Part shown: positions 48,144-64,000 of the stretch, piece by piece
Layout of the letters: each line of letters begins with the position of its first letter
Numbering within the stretch: position 1 is the first letter of the stretch
DNA from: Atrina japonica
Taxonomy: Eukaryota; Mollusca; Bivalvia; Pterioida; Pinnidae
NCBI GenBank assembly: GCA_030159075.1
Contig: BROG01000510.1
Location: 452,501 to 516,500 of the forward strand
Reading direction: 5' to 3'
DNA: 64,000 bases
The notes under the pieces: model-generated
The model's input: the letters and a program-made list of their open reading frames with translations, nothing else
The model's database searches: none
Told to the model about the DNA's origin: nothing
Made by a program: the position numbers and the translations under genes

Positions 48144-49400
48144 TTTCTTTCTTGCCAGATTTGTCCGAAGCGTCAAAACCGTTGGTGTAGTTGGAGGGAT
48201 GTTAGCTCCATGTCTAGTAGTTGAGTGGTTTCAATTTCGTCAGTCATTCCCTGCCCCCTCATTTGAGAAATGTTCATTTATCTGAAATACCGTTGAGATC
48301 CCAACCCCTAAACCATATATTTTCTTATTACTTGTGATGAGAAGTTTCATGGTCGTAGTTGGGGTCCCCGGGGTCAGTAGTTGGAAATGTTCATTTATCT
48401 GAAATACCGTTGAGATCCCCACCCCTAAACCATATATTTTCTTATTACTTGTGATGAGTTTCATGGTCGTGGCGTCAGTATTAGCCCCCTCATTTGAGTG
48501 GTTCATTTATCTGTAGTGAGATCCCCAGTAGCCATATAGTGGTTATTACTTGTGATGCGTTCAGTAAGTAGTACCCGAAGTGGTTGTGTTCTTTTAACTG
48601 TCAGTAGTCCCCAGTAAACATGTTTTTCTTATTACCTGTGTGAGACCAATTTCATCGTTAACCCCGGGGTTGATGACATTGAAATACTATCCCCACCCCT
48701 ACCATATATTTTCTTAACTTGTGATGATTTCATGATGTATTTTATATTTGATTGTAATCTGATACAAAAAACATATTTTCTTATTATATCAAAGATTTTG
48801 ATATAGCCGTAACAGTTTGTGCACTTTTGTCACAATAATATATGGGGGTTTCGTTTGGGATAATTTGTTTCTAATTATATCAATTATTATACAGTCTCAT
48901 ACATCTTGTCGAGTTTCTCGAAAAACCTTTCGTAAATAATTGGATCTCCATGTCATTTGTAGTCAGTGCTTTCCCCGGGGACATTTTTTGAGAAATTTCC
49001 CACTTGTCCAAAGCGTTTCTCAAAAAACCGTTGGTCGTAACTTTATGAAACTTGGAGGGAGTTAGATCATGTCTAGATCAATTTGTTTCAATTTCCCCGT
49101 GGTCATTCCCTGCTCAAGAAATGTTCATTTATCTGAAATACCGTTGAGATCCCCACCCCTAAACGTATATTTTCTTATTATTTATTATTTGAGCCAATTG
49201 TATGGTCGTAGTTGGGGGTCCCCGGGGTCATTCCCTGCCCCTATGAGAAATGTTCATTTATCTGAAAATAGATCACCACCCCTAAACATTTTTACTTATT
49301 ACTTGTGATGAGACCGGACGTAGCCCCGGGGTCAACAGCCCCCTCATGAAAATGTTCATAATCTGACAGTTAGACTATGTCGATGTGCAGTCAGTGTTTC
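47637..49400. other. mosaic of two interleaved repeats, suspected assembly error
   Basis: Short pieces of the preceding array (gcgtcagtagtag, gaagtggttgtg) appear inside pieces of another repeat (aaatgttcatttatctgaaa, taccgttgagatccccaccc, ctaaaccatatattttctta). The array pieces sit at irregular places and cut the other unit mid-block. It also holds ATT runs (48076-48144). Confidence 0.6.
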
Positions 49401-49570
49401 AATTATAACTTTCATATCTTGGTTATGGGGGTTATGTTTGGGAGACGTATTTGTTTATCTCGTTAACTTCCTCTAAAACATTTAATGACCTTCAACAATA
49501 AACATGATATGTCTGAGAAGCTGTGGTTTTCGACACAACCAAATTAAAATGGCATAAGCTGTGTTTACCA

Positions 49571-49765
49571 ATATATTCTACTTGATGTACAATAACAAAT
49601 AAGATCTATACACGTACATAAAAATTTTACATTCCTATTATTTTGTGGAAATAGTTTCAGGTCCAGTGTGGTATATAAATAGTAACTTTGAATTAGTCAA
49701 TTGCACGTGAATAATTGCCAAAACTGGGTTTCTCAAGCAATTTTCACAAAAATATAGAAATTTAA
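49571..49765 (+). repeat. dispersed repeat, copy 2 of 3
   Basis: It matches 35745-35945: cttgatgtacaataacaaat, agtgtggtatataaatagta and tctcaagcaattttcacaaa. Confidence 0.65.
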
Positions 49766-49888
49766 GAATTTTTATTTCTATATATGTTTCAATTTTGTTA
49801 TTGTATATCGATCTAAGGAGTAAAAAAGGAAAGAATGTTTTTTAGAAAAAAAATCAGTGAATGCTTTCTTCAACGGACAAGTTATAAT

Positions 49889-50064
49889 AGACCCTTTAGC
49901 AGTAACTGCGGTCCTGTGGTCGGCAAAATGATACAGATGCCCGCAAAAACAAAACGCCGTTATAGTAACTGATTGTTTCTTGACATCATTTTCTTGGAAT
50001 CTGTATCATTTTGCCAACCAAAAACTGGCAAAGTTACAGGACCACAGTTACTGCTAAAAGGTCT
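49889..50064. mobile_element. MITE-like element with TIRs
   Basis: agaccctttagcagtaactg then cggtcctgtgg at the left is mirrored by ccacagttactgctaaaagg then tct at the right. Inner aaaatgatacaga is mirrored by tctgtatcatttt. A diverged half lies at about 39999-40077 (gaatctgtatcatgttgcca ... gttacagttaaaagctct). Confidence 0.8.
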
Positions 50065-51150
50065 ACAATGTTTATCAGGATGCTTTCTTTGTGTTATGAC
50101 TAATTTAGAAATTGTTACATCTTATATTTTTATCCTTTATTGTCGCTATATCTGGATATCGTACTTGTTTTGTAATCCATATATATAAAACTGATTGAAA
50201 TGAATTTTACAAAAACTTTTCATTCGTAACTACATTTTGCGTAAAGGAAAAAAAAATTGACAAATTCCGTTTAATCAAATGAAACTTCTAACAGGGTAAG
50301 GTGCTCCTTACGGACACCCTATCTTACGGACACCCTACCTAACGGACACCCTACCTTTCCCTTTATGATTTGCAATTGTTCTTCTTGCTGAGACCGTTGT
50401 TATATCAAATTTGTCGTATTTTAATGGACTAGAGTTTCGAATATTTTTTCGTACTTCTTCATGGTACTGGTAAGTAGGCTATTTGGGTAGACATTGTAGA
50501 GATATTGCTGCTATTTTACGCATCGACTAATCATTTACGTGTTTACACAGAAACGGAATCAAGACTACTTCATAATAAGAATTTTAGACTCTATGTCATA
50601 TGTAGTTCATATGACAAAAACTTAAATATGTTGAAGGTGGTCATTAAACAGATGAGGCAGAAGAGATATGGCGATATGTTTTTATCTATTATTTGTTGAA
50701 GAGAAATAATTGTCCATGACCGAACTCAGGGTCCATTTAAGATAAATGCCCATTTAAACACTACTCATTCAGTTTTTAATAAGACTTCACTGAACTATGA
50801 CATAGGACCGGTCAACGCTTGTGTTCAGTAAACCTCATAGTTTTAACTGTACCGTATTCGGATTTTAACCAAATCATTTCATGGGATAAAAATCTATTTT
50901 GAGCATACAACACTGGTGAACGTTTTAATATAATATATGTCAATTGAAATAAAAATGCTAATTTGAATAGCACGAATGATATTGCTAATGTGTATTCAAG
51001 TAAAAAAAATATCACTTGAAATAATTTCTCAAGGACACTGCTTAAGCAGGAAATAAAATATGTAAACAAATTTACTCCCTTTTATTTCCCTTTGGTATTG
51101 AAACATTTTCATGTATATCACTTTCACCACATTTGAAAAAGTGTTTTAAA
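50065..51150. other. intergenic, little seen
   Basis: Only a short triple repeat of acggacaccctac at about 50312-50355. No conserved frame. Confidence 0.5.
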
Positions 51151-51151
51151 T

Positions 51152-51153
<2 letters not shown>

Positions 51154-51246
<93 letters not shown>

Positions 51247-51261
51247 TAGATAGATAGATAG
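51154..51261. repeat. AT microsatellite ending in GATA units
   Basis: About 45 TA units followed by five gata units. Confidence 0.97.
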
Positions 51262-51756
51262 AGTCAACTCTTGTTATAAAAACACTTACATGTTACATCA
51301 TTTTTGGTTAACGGCAAAAATTTCATGGGGATTTATATCCATGCTTATTTGTATGATATAACGGCATATTTGCTTTGCAGCTCCGGCTGTGATTTTCGGC
51401 GACAAACAAGCAGTTTACCTACATAATTGACTTGTTACAACTACAAAGCATCAAAAGAAAAATTGTTGCCATAATTTATCAAATTCATTGAATAAAAATA
51501 ACAATAAAAACGAATTTATTTGTTGTAGTCATTTTGATTCATTGAACTGAGGGTTTCAACGAGGGTTTAAAAACAAATGATGTTCATGCAATCTTAATTC
51601 TGCGTCAAGCCTGTCAATTTGATATAACAGCATATTTGAAATAACAGCAATTTTACTGACCTGGCCGTTATAACAAGAGTTGAATACATATAGATAGTTA
51701 AAATAGACAGATAGATAAATATTTCAGTCTGGACAGAGCGAAAGATAAAAATACAG

Positions 51757-51863
<107 letters not shown>

Positions 51864-52001
51864 TGATTTGATATGATATCCTATTATCAGTGTACGAAGA
51901 TATTTAAAGTTTACAGCTAAAATATTGTAATTGTTCAATTATTTCCCCTGGGACTCTCATTTGAACATGTTTAATCTAAAGTACCGTAGAAATGGTTTAC
52001 A

Positions 52002-52125
<124 letters not shown>

Positions 52126-52788
52126 TACAATGTTTTGATACATGAATTAAGTTAGTACTGTCGGAGGCCATATTTTCAATTACTGACAATTACTTTTCCA
52201 TACATTAATACAATGTCAGTTTATGATTAATTAAAAACTAAATATATGGAAACTCGAAAATCAATATAAATGCATACATACCTTATTAAAAAGTAAAATA
52301 AGAAATCACGCAAGTATCATATTTCCACATATTAGTTGTGTAAAATGAGCCATCACGCAAGTATCATATTTCAACATGGTGTTTTGTAAAATGAGCCATC
52401 ATGCAAGTATCATATTTCAACATGCTTGTTTTGAAAACACACAATAAGTTTGTTGTATACTTTTATATTCACAGGATTTTCCTCCGGAAGTTTATTCCAG
52501 CTTCGTATGTCCTGGTTATCAAGCATCACCTATCTACGCTTGATCACGTGTAGGCAAAGGATCAAAGTGAGTGAATAATCGAAAGGAGAAATTATTGCAA
52601 TCCGTATAAAAAGTGAAAAACAAGATAATTATTACATGAAATAAACTACATGAATTTAAGTGTAGATCAAAATCAAGTATTCTTTTGCGGGGAAGGTAAA
52701 TACAAAGCTAGAATTGACTCTTGAATCACCAATTTTTAATTCCTGTATAATCATGTACAGGCTAAAATGATATTCTGGTTCCGACACA

Positions 52789-52876
52789 ATATATATATAT
52801 ATATATAGATAGATAGATAGATATATATATATATATATATATATATAGATAGATAGATATATATACATATATATGG
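52789..52876. repeat. AT/GATA compound microsatellite
   Basis: Alternating TA runs and gata runs. Confidence 0.95.
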
Positions 52877-53342
52877 GAACAATATGTGATTAGAAAGATG
52901 TAATTATGTATATGAAGCTTTATACATTTATATTACTAGTTAAAGAAGTTACACAATGGGCAATGTAATAACAGTCCTTGGGGTGCCACACCAGCCGTGA
53001 CACGGAATCTCGTCCAAAAAGCACCATGTTTCTTGTTATTTATGCTTAGGGCTTGGCGAAGGGACGGTCACTGCCTTTTAAATCTTTAGTATGAATATTA
53101 TGAACAATATCAAAGTTTTACGAAACAGGACAAAACATAAGACTTCATCAGTTGAGCTCCAGTTTAACATAAAAGTATATTTCCGAAAGAAAAAGTGGTA
53201 TCATACAAGGCCGACGCATCGAAGCCGTTCTACACACACCACGTACAGTTGAATGGGGGGGGGATATAAAACCATGAATGTTTTAAGGATAAAAGTATTA
53301 TGTATATGTACAAATACACCCCTACATAGTCAACATCAACTT

Positions 53343-53533
53343 TCACTTTAGGTGTAATTCAACCGAAAGATAAGTAAAGTCTATCTGCTCAACCTTTTCT
53401 GTATCAATGGAAAGCTTGACGCCACAATTATATGGCCCGTCAAACACTTGTGTGACCATGACATCACAATCGGATGACGTCAAAAAGGTCATGAACTGCC
53501 ATGTGTCAGACACATGGCGATAGGTCAATTCAG
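53343..53533 (-). CDS. terminal exon of an unidentified gene
   Basis: A good acceptor (tttctcaacactcag) precedes an open segment of 62 codons and a TGA. It encodes ELTYRHVSDTWQFMTFLTSS, DCDVMVTQVFDGPYNCGVKL and DFTYLSVELHLK. Base composition is more balanced than the surroundings. Alternating hydrophobic residues and two cysteines (SSDCDV, YNCGV) suggest a beta-rich extracellular or immune-type domain, but I recognise no family. Upstream exons must lie at higher coordinates and were not found. Confidence 0.4.
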
Positions 53534-53721
53534 CTGAGTGTTGAGAAATTTATGTGACTTTGGATCAAGGAATGACAACAACCCACCATCTAAAAGGTTC
53601 CGAGCTGGGGTTTATGTGAGTGTGTTTAGTCTTTAGTGTGAATAGACCTGTATCAAGAACATTGGTATTGGTATACATGTATTTTGAAGGCATAACATAA
53701 AATTAACATTTACTGTATCTG

Positions 53722-53722
<1 letters not shown>

Positions 53723-53809
<87 letters not shown>

Positions 53810-53822
53810 ATATATATATACA
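53723..53822. repeat. AT microsatellite
   Basis: About 49 TA units with one TTTA interruption at about 53795. Confidence 0.97.
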
Positions 53823-54354
53823 TGTGTGTGGGGGGAAGTGTGCTTTAATCCTTGATACATTTCCTGGTAACGGTATATTGATACCACTTGAACACGGAAT
53901 AAGGAAATACATATTTATGTACATATAACAAAACATGGACTGACATTTGGTGAAATAATCAGACATAGTTGCAAGAAAACTGTGACACAAATAATTTTCT
54001 GATATTAATTAGCTAAAACAGATTGCATGTAAACACTAATGAACGAATATGTACTTCTCGATCGTTGTCCACTTATCAAATCTATTGTTCACCATACATT
54101 GGAACGAAATGATCGACTACAGAATGAAGGTTTATTTGAGCATTCATAACGTGGAATAGGAAACCCTATTATCATTATTCCATGATTTGTCGAATATAAA
54201 AAATTAAAATCTGCAGTTTGATCGATTACAAAATTTGAAATTAAAATAATATTGTCACACACATTGTACACACGCTTGTAAATGCATATGTGCACATGCA
54301 CCTCTGACATCACCACCACATTCTGATCATACAGATGCCAAGTAGAACAAAATG

Positions 54355-55212
54355 TTAAGAGAACTTTGACTGAGACACAAATCTCATGTCTACGTTGATT
54401 TTCTTCCGGTTTTTTCTGCTTGATACAGGATGTTCTTTGTGATAAATATGTGTAAGAATAGGCAGTCGTTGCTCGAGACTCCTAGAAAATACTCTATTTT
54501 CTTTTTCTGCACAAGAAGAACAATAACGTTTTCCAAGAACGTCACAGAAATGCTGATGTTTAGTCAAAGGTTCTTGCATGATAAAGGCACAACTTGGTTC
54601 TCGCTTATTCCTTTTTATATACCTCTGTGTAAATTTATCACTTACATAGGCTTTCTTGCAGTTTTCACAAGAAAAATATCTTCCATATACATTAGGAAAA
54701 TGAATTTCATCTCTTTCAAATTTGGTGATATTTGCCTCATTACAAAAATCGTTGAAAACGTAATTTTTCTCAGTAACTTTGGTGTGATCGTAGTCATTTA
54801 TTTCAACTCTTCTAGAAGCTTTGGTAGGTACAGGTATCTCTGAACTTTCCCTCATTAACATACGGTAGAAATCCGTTAACTCTGGACTATAGATCCCAGT
54901 TTCTGCTGTGTCATTACAGCCATATCTATGTGTAGTTCGTCGTATCAATGCATCTACGCTTTCATTGTGCCAAGACGCTGGATTACTATTCCGAACAGTG
55001 AGGAAAGGAGAACAGACTTCGGAATGCTTGGAACAAGATGATTTACGTGGAGTGTTTGTCAAGTAGTATATAAAGTTATTCTTATCATTTCGCGATGATC
55101 CACGGGATACTGTAGATATTCCGTCAGGGTTCGATTCGTTCTCCCAATTCTCCCCGACAGGCACCGATTTCAATTGCAGTTCTTTTCTTTGTTTGCTTTT
55201 TGTAGTATGCAT
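54355..55212 (-). CDS. hypothetical 285-aa protein with two CxxC pairs
   Basis: Longest non-repetitive open frame in the window. The first ATG is at 55212 (MHTTKSKQRKELQ); the frame continues five codons further but without an ATG. The N-terminal two thirds are polar and Ser/Asn-rich. The C-terminal third has CENC (residues 182-185), C208, H219/H221, C223 and CSSC (231-234), a likely zinc-binding arrangement, followed by a basic SSRKNRKKINVD. The bases ending in acgcacgcag just before the ATG could also be a splice acceptor, so this may be the last exon of a longer gene. No family recognised. The context YGRYFSCENC recalls 3CxxC-type zinc fingers, but the remaining spacing does not fit well. 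Confidence 0.6.
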   Translation of the reverse strand: MHTTKSKQRKELQLKSVPVGENWENESNPDGISTVSRGSSRNDKNNFIYYLTNTPRKSSCSKHSEVCSPFLTVRNSNPASWHNESVDALIRRTTHRYGCNDTAETGIYSPELTDFYRMLMRESSEIPVPTKASRRVEINDYDHTKVTEKNYVFNDFCNEANITKFERDEIHFPNVYGRYFSCENCKKAYVSDKFTQRYIKRNKREPSCAFIMQEPLTKHQHFCDVLGKRYCSSCAEKENRVFSRSLEQRLPILTHIYHKEHPVSSRKNRKKINVDMRFVSQSKFS

Positions 55213-55549
55213 CTGCGTGCGTAACAAAATAAAGAATATAATAAATAGGCTATTTACAATTCTTAATTAATGTAATGAAAAAAATCGATGGAGTTTAATA
55301 TTATATCAAATGTCATTTTAAAGGTGTTCCAGGGTTCTCATTTGTTACATAATCATCGTGGTTTATAATATAACTTACAGTCATGTCAGAGAAGGGGGGA
55401 TGAATCTCGCTTGACTCTAAGCTGAACAGTAACTTAAAAAGCATTAGCTATGTTTTTTTTTAAAAAAATCTTTCTCTATTTACTTCTTAGATTGATATAT
55501 GATAATAATAAAAAATAAGAATCACAGGCATTTATTTTTTTAATCCCTA

Positions 55550-55690
55550 TATATTTTTTGAAAATTGCTTGGGAAACCCAGGTTTGGCACTTTTTCAAGC
55601 AATTTATTAACTCAACCTTACTATATGTATATGAATACCACATTTGACCTGACATTTAATGTCGTAAAATATATAGGAATATAATACTTT
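55550..55690 (-). repeat. dispersed repeat, inverted copy 3 of 3
   Basis: gaaaattgcttgggaaaccc and tgaataccacatttgacctg are the reverse complement of blocks in 35745-35945 and 49571-49765. Confidence 0.55.
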
Positions 55691-56344
55691 TATGCCTGCA
55701 TATAACTCTTACTTATTATTTACATAATGTACAAAGAGTAGTAAAGGTAGAAAATTTCGATTTATCTTTATTTTTAAGGTAAACACAGCCAATGCCCCTT
55801 CAACCAATCCGATCGTCTTTTCTCAAGTACTCGAGCTAGAATATCTCCTACAGTAATATTGGCCGATAAAATTTCTGCAAACTAATATGAGTGTAACGCC
55901 AGTAAATTAACAATTAAACTCAACAAAGGAGGAATATATAATACTGAGAACAGTTTGTATGCATTTTTATTGTTTTTCCCCTATTTCGAATAGAAATAGA
56001 TCCCAGTCTTAGGGCTTTGGAATTCTTGTAATAAAAAAGTCTCTTTAAATTGCATTTCATAATTGCATATAAATATCTTTAGTTTGTAACAACATTCCAT
56101 TTTTTTAAACATCAGAAAAATACAATGTATATTTTCAGCCTTGGTGCTGTTGAAATTATGTTATTTTTGTCTTTGTATAGAATTTGGCGAATGACATAAA
56201 ATGTTGATGTAAACTTTATGTTGAATATGGAACATATTACGACAAATATCTGAATTAAACAGATGTTGTTGTTCAAAATCAATATGCATTTTGTTACATC
56301 TCGTAAAAACGATTTCTGCAATTCTAACACCTTGTAAACTCTCT

Positions 56345-56345
<1 letters not shown>
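55691..56345. other. intergenic, nothing recognised
   Basis: AT-rich, no splice-flanked frame. Confidence 0.5.
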
Positions 56346-56348
<3 letters not shown>

Positions 56349-56430
<82 letters not shown>

Positions 56431-56431
56431 T
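56349..56431. repeat. compound CT then TA microsatellite
   Basis: About 28 CT units, then about 13 TA units. Confidence 0.97.
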
Positions 56432-58353
56432 AAGAATGTTTGCTTTAGAAAAGTAAAAAGTGAAAACCAACTGTAAAATTTGTCTATACATAATAATAAA
56501 ATTACTCACTTTTTGTAAAAACAACTTGCAAATTCCCCAAGTATCATGGCAATCACACGGAGTATTTAAGTATTAAATGTTCAAATCAAAATGCACAGTA
56601 TAAAGGCAGACCTCGATTAAGTTTTAAAACTGTTTTTTCTACGAGATCGATTTAACACTTCGTTAATAGATCGAATGTGTTTCGTTCAAGCTGTGTTGAA
56701 AAAACATATTAATATATTTATTCGATGTCCAGCTTTTGTTGACTCTCAGTAAGCCACTGCCTTTATTATTCGTCTTTCAGATACACGGTTTCTGTCATTC
56801 ATTCTATATTTGGCAATTGAACAGGAATAAATATTTTCAATATAGATTTATTTTGCATAGAACTGAACGTTTATACTAAATAACATTTCATTCAATAGCT
56901 GGGGTGAAGAATCGAGAAATAAATGTAGTTAATTTTGACTGACAGTTTGCCTGATAGCATTGATAGGGTCTATTTCTCTAGTGTTACATTGCATACAGAG
57001 TACAATAAAAATGAAATTGGAGAGTTTGATACGCCTTGACTTCATAATTTACATTTAAAGTACATATTTATGCAATGCATACAAACTTAAGTTGGCGCTC
57101 GACCGTGATACACGATACGGAAGGTACAGATCAGATCATAGATAAGAATATGTACTAATTAGAATGATAATTGTGTTTACAATGATGGTAATTATACGGT
57201 GTTAATAAAATCATTCTGATAATTATCAAACTCAATCATATACTTTTCAATCAGAAATATTTGAAAAATAATTAGAAACATTTTAAAATACTTTAACACG
57301 ATATTAAATCTACTCTTTTGTAACTTTGCGTCATCAATGCCAATGTGTTCGGAAGGAAAAGGATAATAGAACAGCACCCGTTTACTTATGTAGGCATTGT
57401 ACCCAAAGTTTTATCATTGAATAAAGAGGAAGATTCAATGCTGTAAATTTCAGGTGCAGTGACATTGCAGTCATTTTGGATTTGAAGTAAAATAAATGAT
57501 AAATGTCCATTTAAAAACCGTTCAAGTAAAGATAATTAGCTACCTTTAGAATACATTACATTGAACCATACAGCAGGTGTCCCCTCCTCTGAATAAATAC
57601 CCCCTCACACACACGCACTGAAATGTTTATCAATAAGAATCATACATACTGAATGATCTTTTCTGTTTTGTTGTACGCATACTAATAGAGTGAAATAACA
57701 ACATTTGTTAAAGCACAAGATATCGTAAGATTTAATGTTCGTTTTTCTATTTCATTTCACAAGTGCATTTTGTCCTTCATTCCACATTTGTACTTCACCT
57801 TATTTCATACGTGCACGTTTATTTCTATGTTAGTGTTGGCGTCATTTCAACTTTATCTCACAAAACATCTATTGTATTTTAACTGGTGGTCATAAGCGAC
57901 ATATTGCTTATTGTTACGCAAAACATCAGTATAAAACAAAGGGGTTCCGAAAAAACGTTTTCCTAGTTTCATATACAAACGATATAAAAAGCTCATGCAT
58001 TAATTGTTGAAATTCTCTCTCTATTAAACACTAAAACCAACAACACGATATATCCTAGGGTGTCGTATCTAAGCAATAGATACAAGTCAGGAAAAAATAC
58101 ATAAAGCACTAAAATGACCAACAACACGGACTAATTGAAGGTCTAATTTTCGGGGTGACCTGTCCCTTCATCAGAACAAAACGGTTAAAATAACATGAAA
58201 AAACGAACACATACACACTCTGAAGCAAACACCTACTCACACACATACAACTGGAGATTAAAACAAATGCTACATATAACAAGTACAGCGTGATAAAGCA
58301 ATAAATAAATGAAAATTGAAATCAAACAAAAGGATAACTTAAAAACTAAAAAG

Positions 58354-58357
<4 letters not shown>
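56432..58357. other. intergenic, one possible retroelement end
   Basis: No gene recognised. At about 58070-58195 the segment aaagcactaaaatgaccaac, aacacggactaattgaaggt, ctaattttcggggtgacctg and tcccttcatcagaac looks like a conserved repeat terminus, but only one copy is in the window. Confidence 0.35.

Positions 58358-58390
<33 letters not shown>
58358..58390. repeat. AT microsatellite
   Basis: About 16 TA units. Confidence 0.95.
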
Positions 58391-58391
<1 letters not shown>

Positions 58392-58863
58392 TGTTTTAAG
58401 AATGAAGTACTTACAAAATAGTAAGTAAACGTGAGTATAATTTTCGTGACAGAATGCGTTTTAAGGTCTAGGCCAGATTGAATATTTTAATATCGTGTTT
58501 GTAGAATATGGCTTATCACCATATTTAAAACAATAATTTTATTATTCTAAAGAGATAAAACGATGAGCTGCGTCAAACAAAAACGTGATTTCTTAAAATC
58601 ATATCGACTATACATAGATAACAGCATATAATCGAAGTAAAAACAGGAACACTTCAAAATGAACAACACTCGACAAATTTTACCTACTATATGGTCGCGT
58701 TACAACTTCACAACTACATGTATCGTTAACACGATATACATATTTTTTCATTTCTCTCACAGAATGAGCAACACATGTTGATACACTTTTAGTTGACTAT
58801 ACATTTAAACTATGTACTTTCCTGATCAACTTCAGGAGTTATATTGCAGTCATTTCATAAAAA

Positions 58864-58864
<1 letters not shown>

Positions 58865-58952
<88 letters not shown>
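58865..58952. repeat. CT microsatellite in the 3' UTR of the minus-strand gene
   Basis: About 44 CT units, 31 bp beyond the stop codon at 58983-58985. It would be GA-rich in the transcript. Confidence 0.97.
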
Positions 58953-58955
<3 letters not shown>

Positions 58956-58982
58956 CAAAGTTCCAATTCTAATGCGTCATGA

Positions 58983-63427
<4,445 letters not shown>

Positions 63428-64000
63428 CTATAATATATATTAGAGGTTTTTTTTTTTTTAAAAAATGCTTATGGCTTCATACACAGTAGCTGTTTAGCAA
63501 TGTATTTCGCGGGATGACCAGGTTAATTTTAGACGCTGAAATGACTAAAAATTAAATAAAATGGATAGTGTGGATATACACATAAAATCTCAGACAAAGA
63601 TGATCCCAAATTTGATATACTGTAAATGTGAAAATTTGAGCATGTGGTCATTTACACTAAATACGCGATGCACATAACGATTTTCGAAATCTTTAAGCTG
63701 TTCTTTTCCATGAATGACTAAGAGCGACGATTAAATGAGAGCCGTTTTCATTGGTTTATTCATTACACAAATCAGAAAAGAACGAAAGCACGAGAGAACT
63801 ACATAACAATCCAATGCCCTCTGGACTGTCCAATGAATGAAAGTAGCGCTTCTACGATTAATATTCGGATTTGTCAATACAAATTGCCATAGATACAACA
63901 CAACCAATCAGCGGACGGAAAATCCACGAGACAATGGATACCGTAGGAGTACCTTCATCAGGTTTGTATTGTTATCAATTTCATCTTCAGTATAATTTTT
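63428..64000. other. non-coding at the right edge
   Basis: No exon with a signal-peptide-like start seen on the minus strand. A patch at about 63640-63675 (tcatttacactaaatacgcg) repeats part of about 13950-13970. Confidence 0.45.

Noticed and set aside
52466..52535. Plus-strand segment after ttatattcacag reading DFPPEVYSSFVCPGYQ then ASPIYA and stop
   Set aside because: A good acceptor but very short, no partner exon and no homology I recognise. Kept out of the annotation.
54430..54843. 137-codon plus-strand frame
   Set aside because: Antisense shadow of the minus-strand ORF at 54355-55212, which has the better composition and Cys pattern.
56349..56431. CT tract as a splice-associated polypyrimidine tract
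   Set aside because: No exon follows on either strand; it is a plain microsatellite.

Overview
The window looks like nuclear DNA of a bivalve mollusc: AT-rich, intron-rich, and crowded with microsatellites, minisatellites, tRNA-derived SINEs whose tail matches the V-SINE type known from bivalves, and many short inverted-repeat elements. No bacterial operon structure, CRISPR array, rRNA or intact tRNA gene is visible. The animal assignment rests on the catalase gene (metazoan exon/intron layout and an ANL C-terminus). The bivalve assignment rests on the repeat types and is an inference.

Region 1 (1-6680): non-coding DNA, probably 5' flank or intron 1 of catalase. It holds an AT microsatellite, a 1-kb tandem array (826-1827), a CT-rich degenerate minisatellite and one V-SINE-like copy.

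Region 2 (6681-31970, + strand): the catalase gene. Eleven coding exons with GT-AG junctions and consistent phases give 491 residues. They run from about human residue 23 to the stop codon. The last exon is only 24 coding bases and supplies the C-terminal ...SGVPANL. The first coding exon (about 20 residues) was not found and is probably upstream of the window. The introns carry 53-bp and 57-bp tandem arrays, foldback elements, short MITEs and one copy of a larger repeat (23824-25025) with AGCTCAC termini.

Region 3 (31983-34641): two more copies of that larger repeat family lie directly behind the catalase 3' end. One contains about six 165-bp monomers.

Region 4 (36325-46300, mostly - strand): the 3' part of a single-pass membrane protein gene, with a transmembrane exon and three cytoplasmic exons bearing tyrosine motifs. 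A degraded reverse-transcriptase-like fragment with an internal 63-bp in-frame expansion follows, with several dispersed repeats.

Region 5 (46408-49400): a 1.2-kb AGT trinucleotide array, then a mosaic stretch in which pieces of two unrelated repeats are interleaved. This may be a consensus error in the assembly.

Region 6 (49400-64000, - strand genes): long AT, CT and GA microsatellites separate three gene pieces. They are a terminal exon (53343-53533), an intron-less 285-codon ORF with two CxxC pairs (54355-55212), and a four-exon 3' gene part (58983-63427) encoding an unidentified, probably extracellular protein. Its start lies right of the window. I see no functional link between these genes and catalase.
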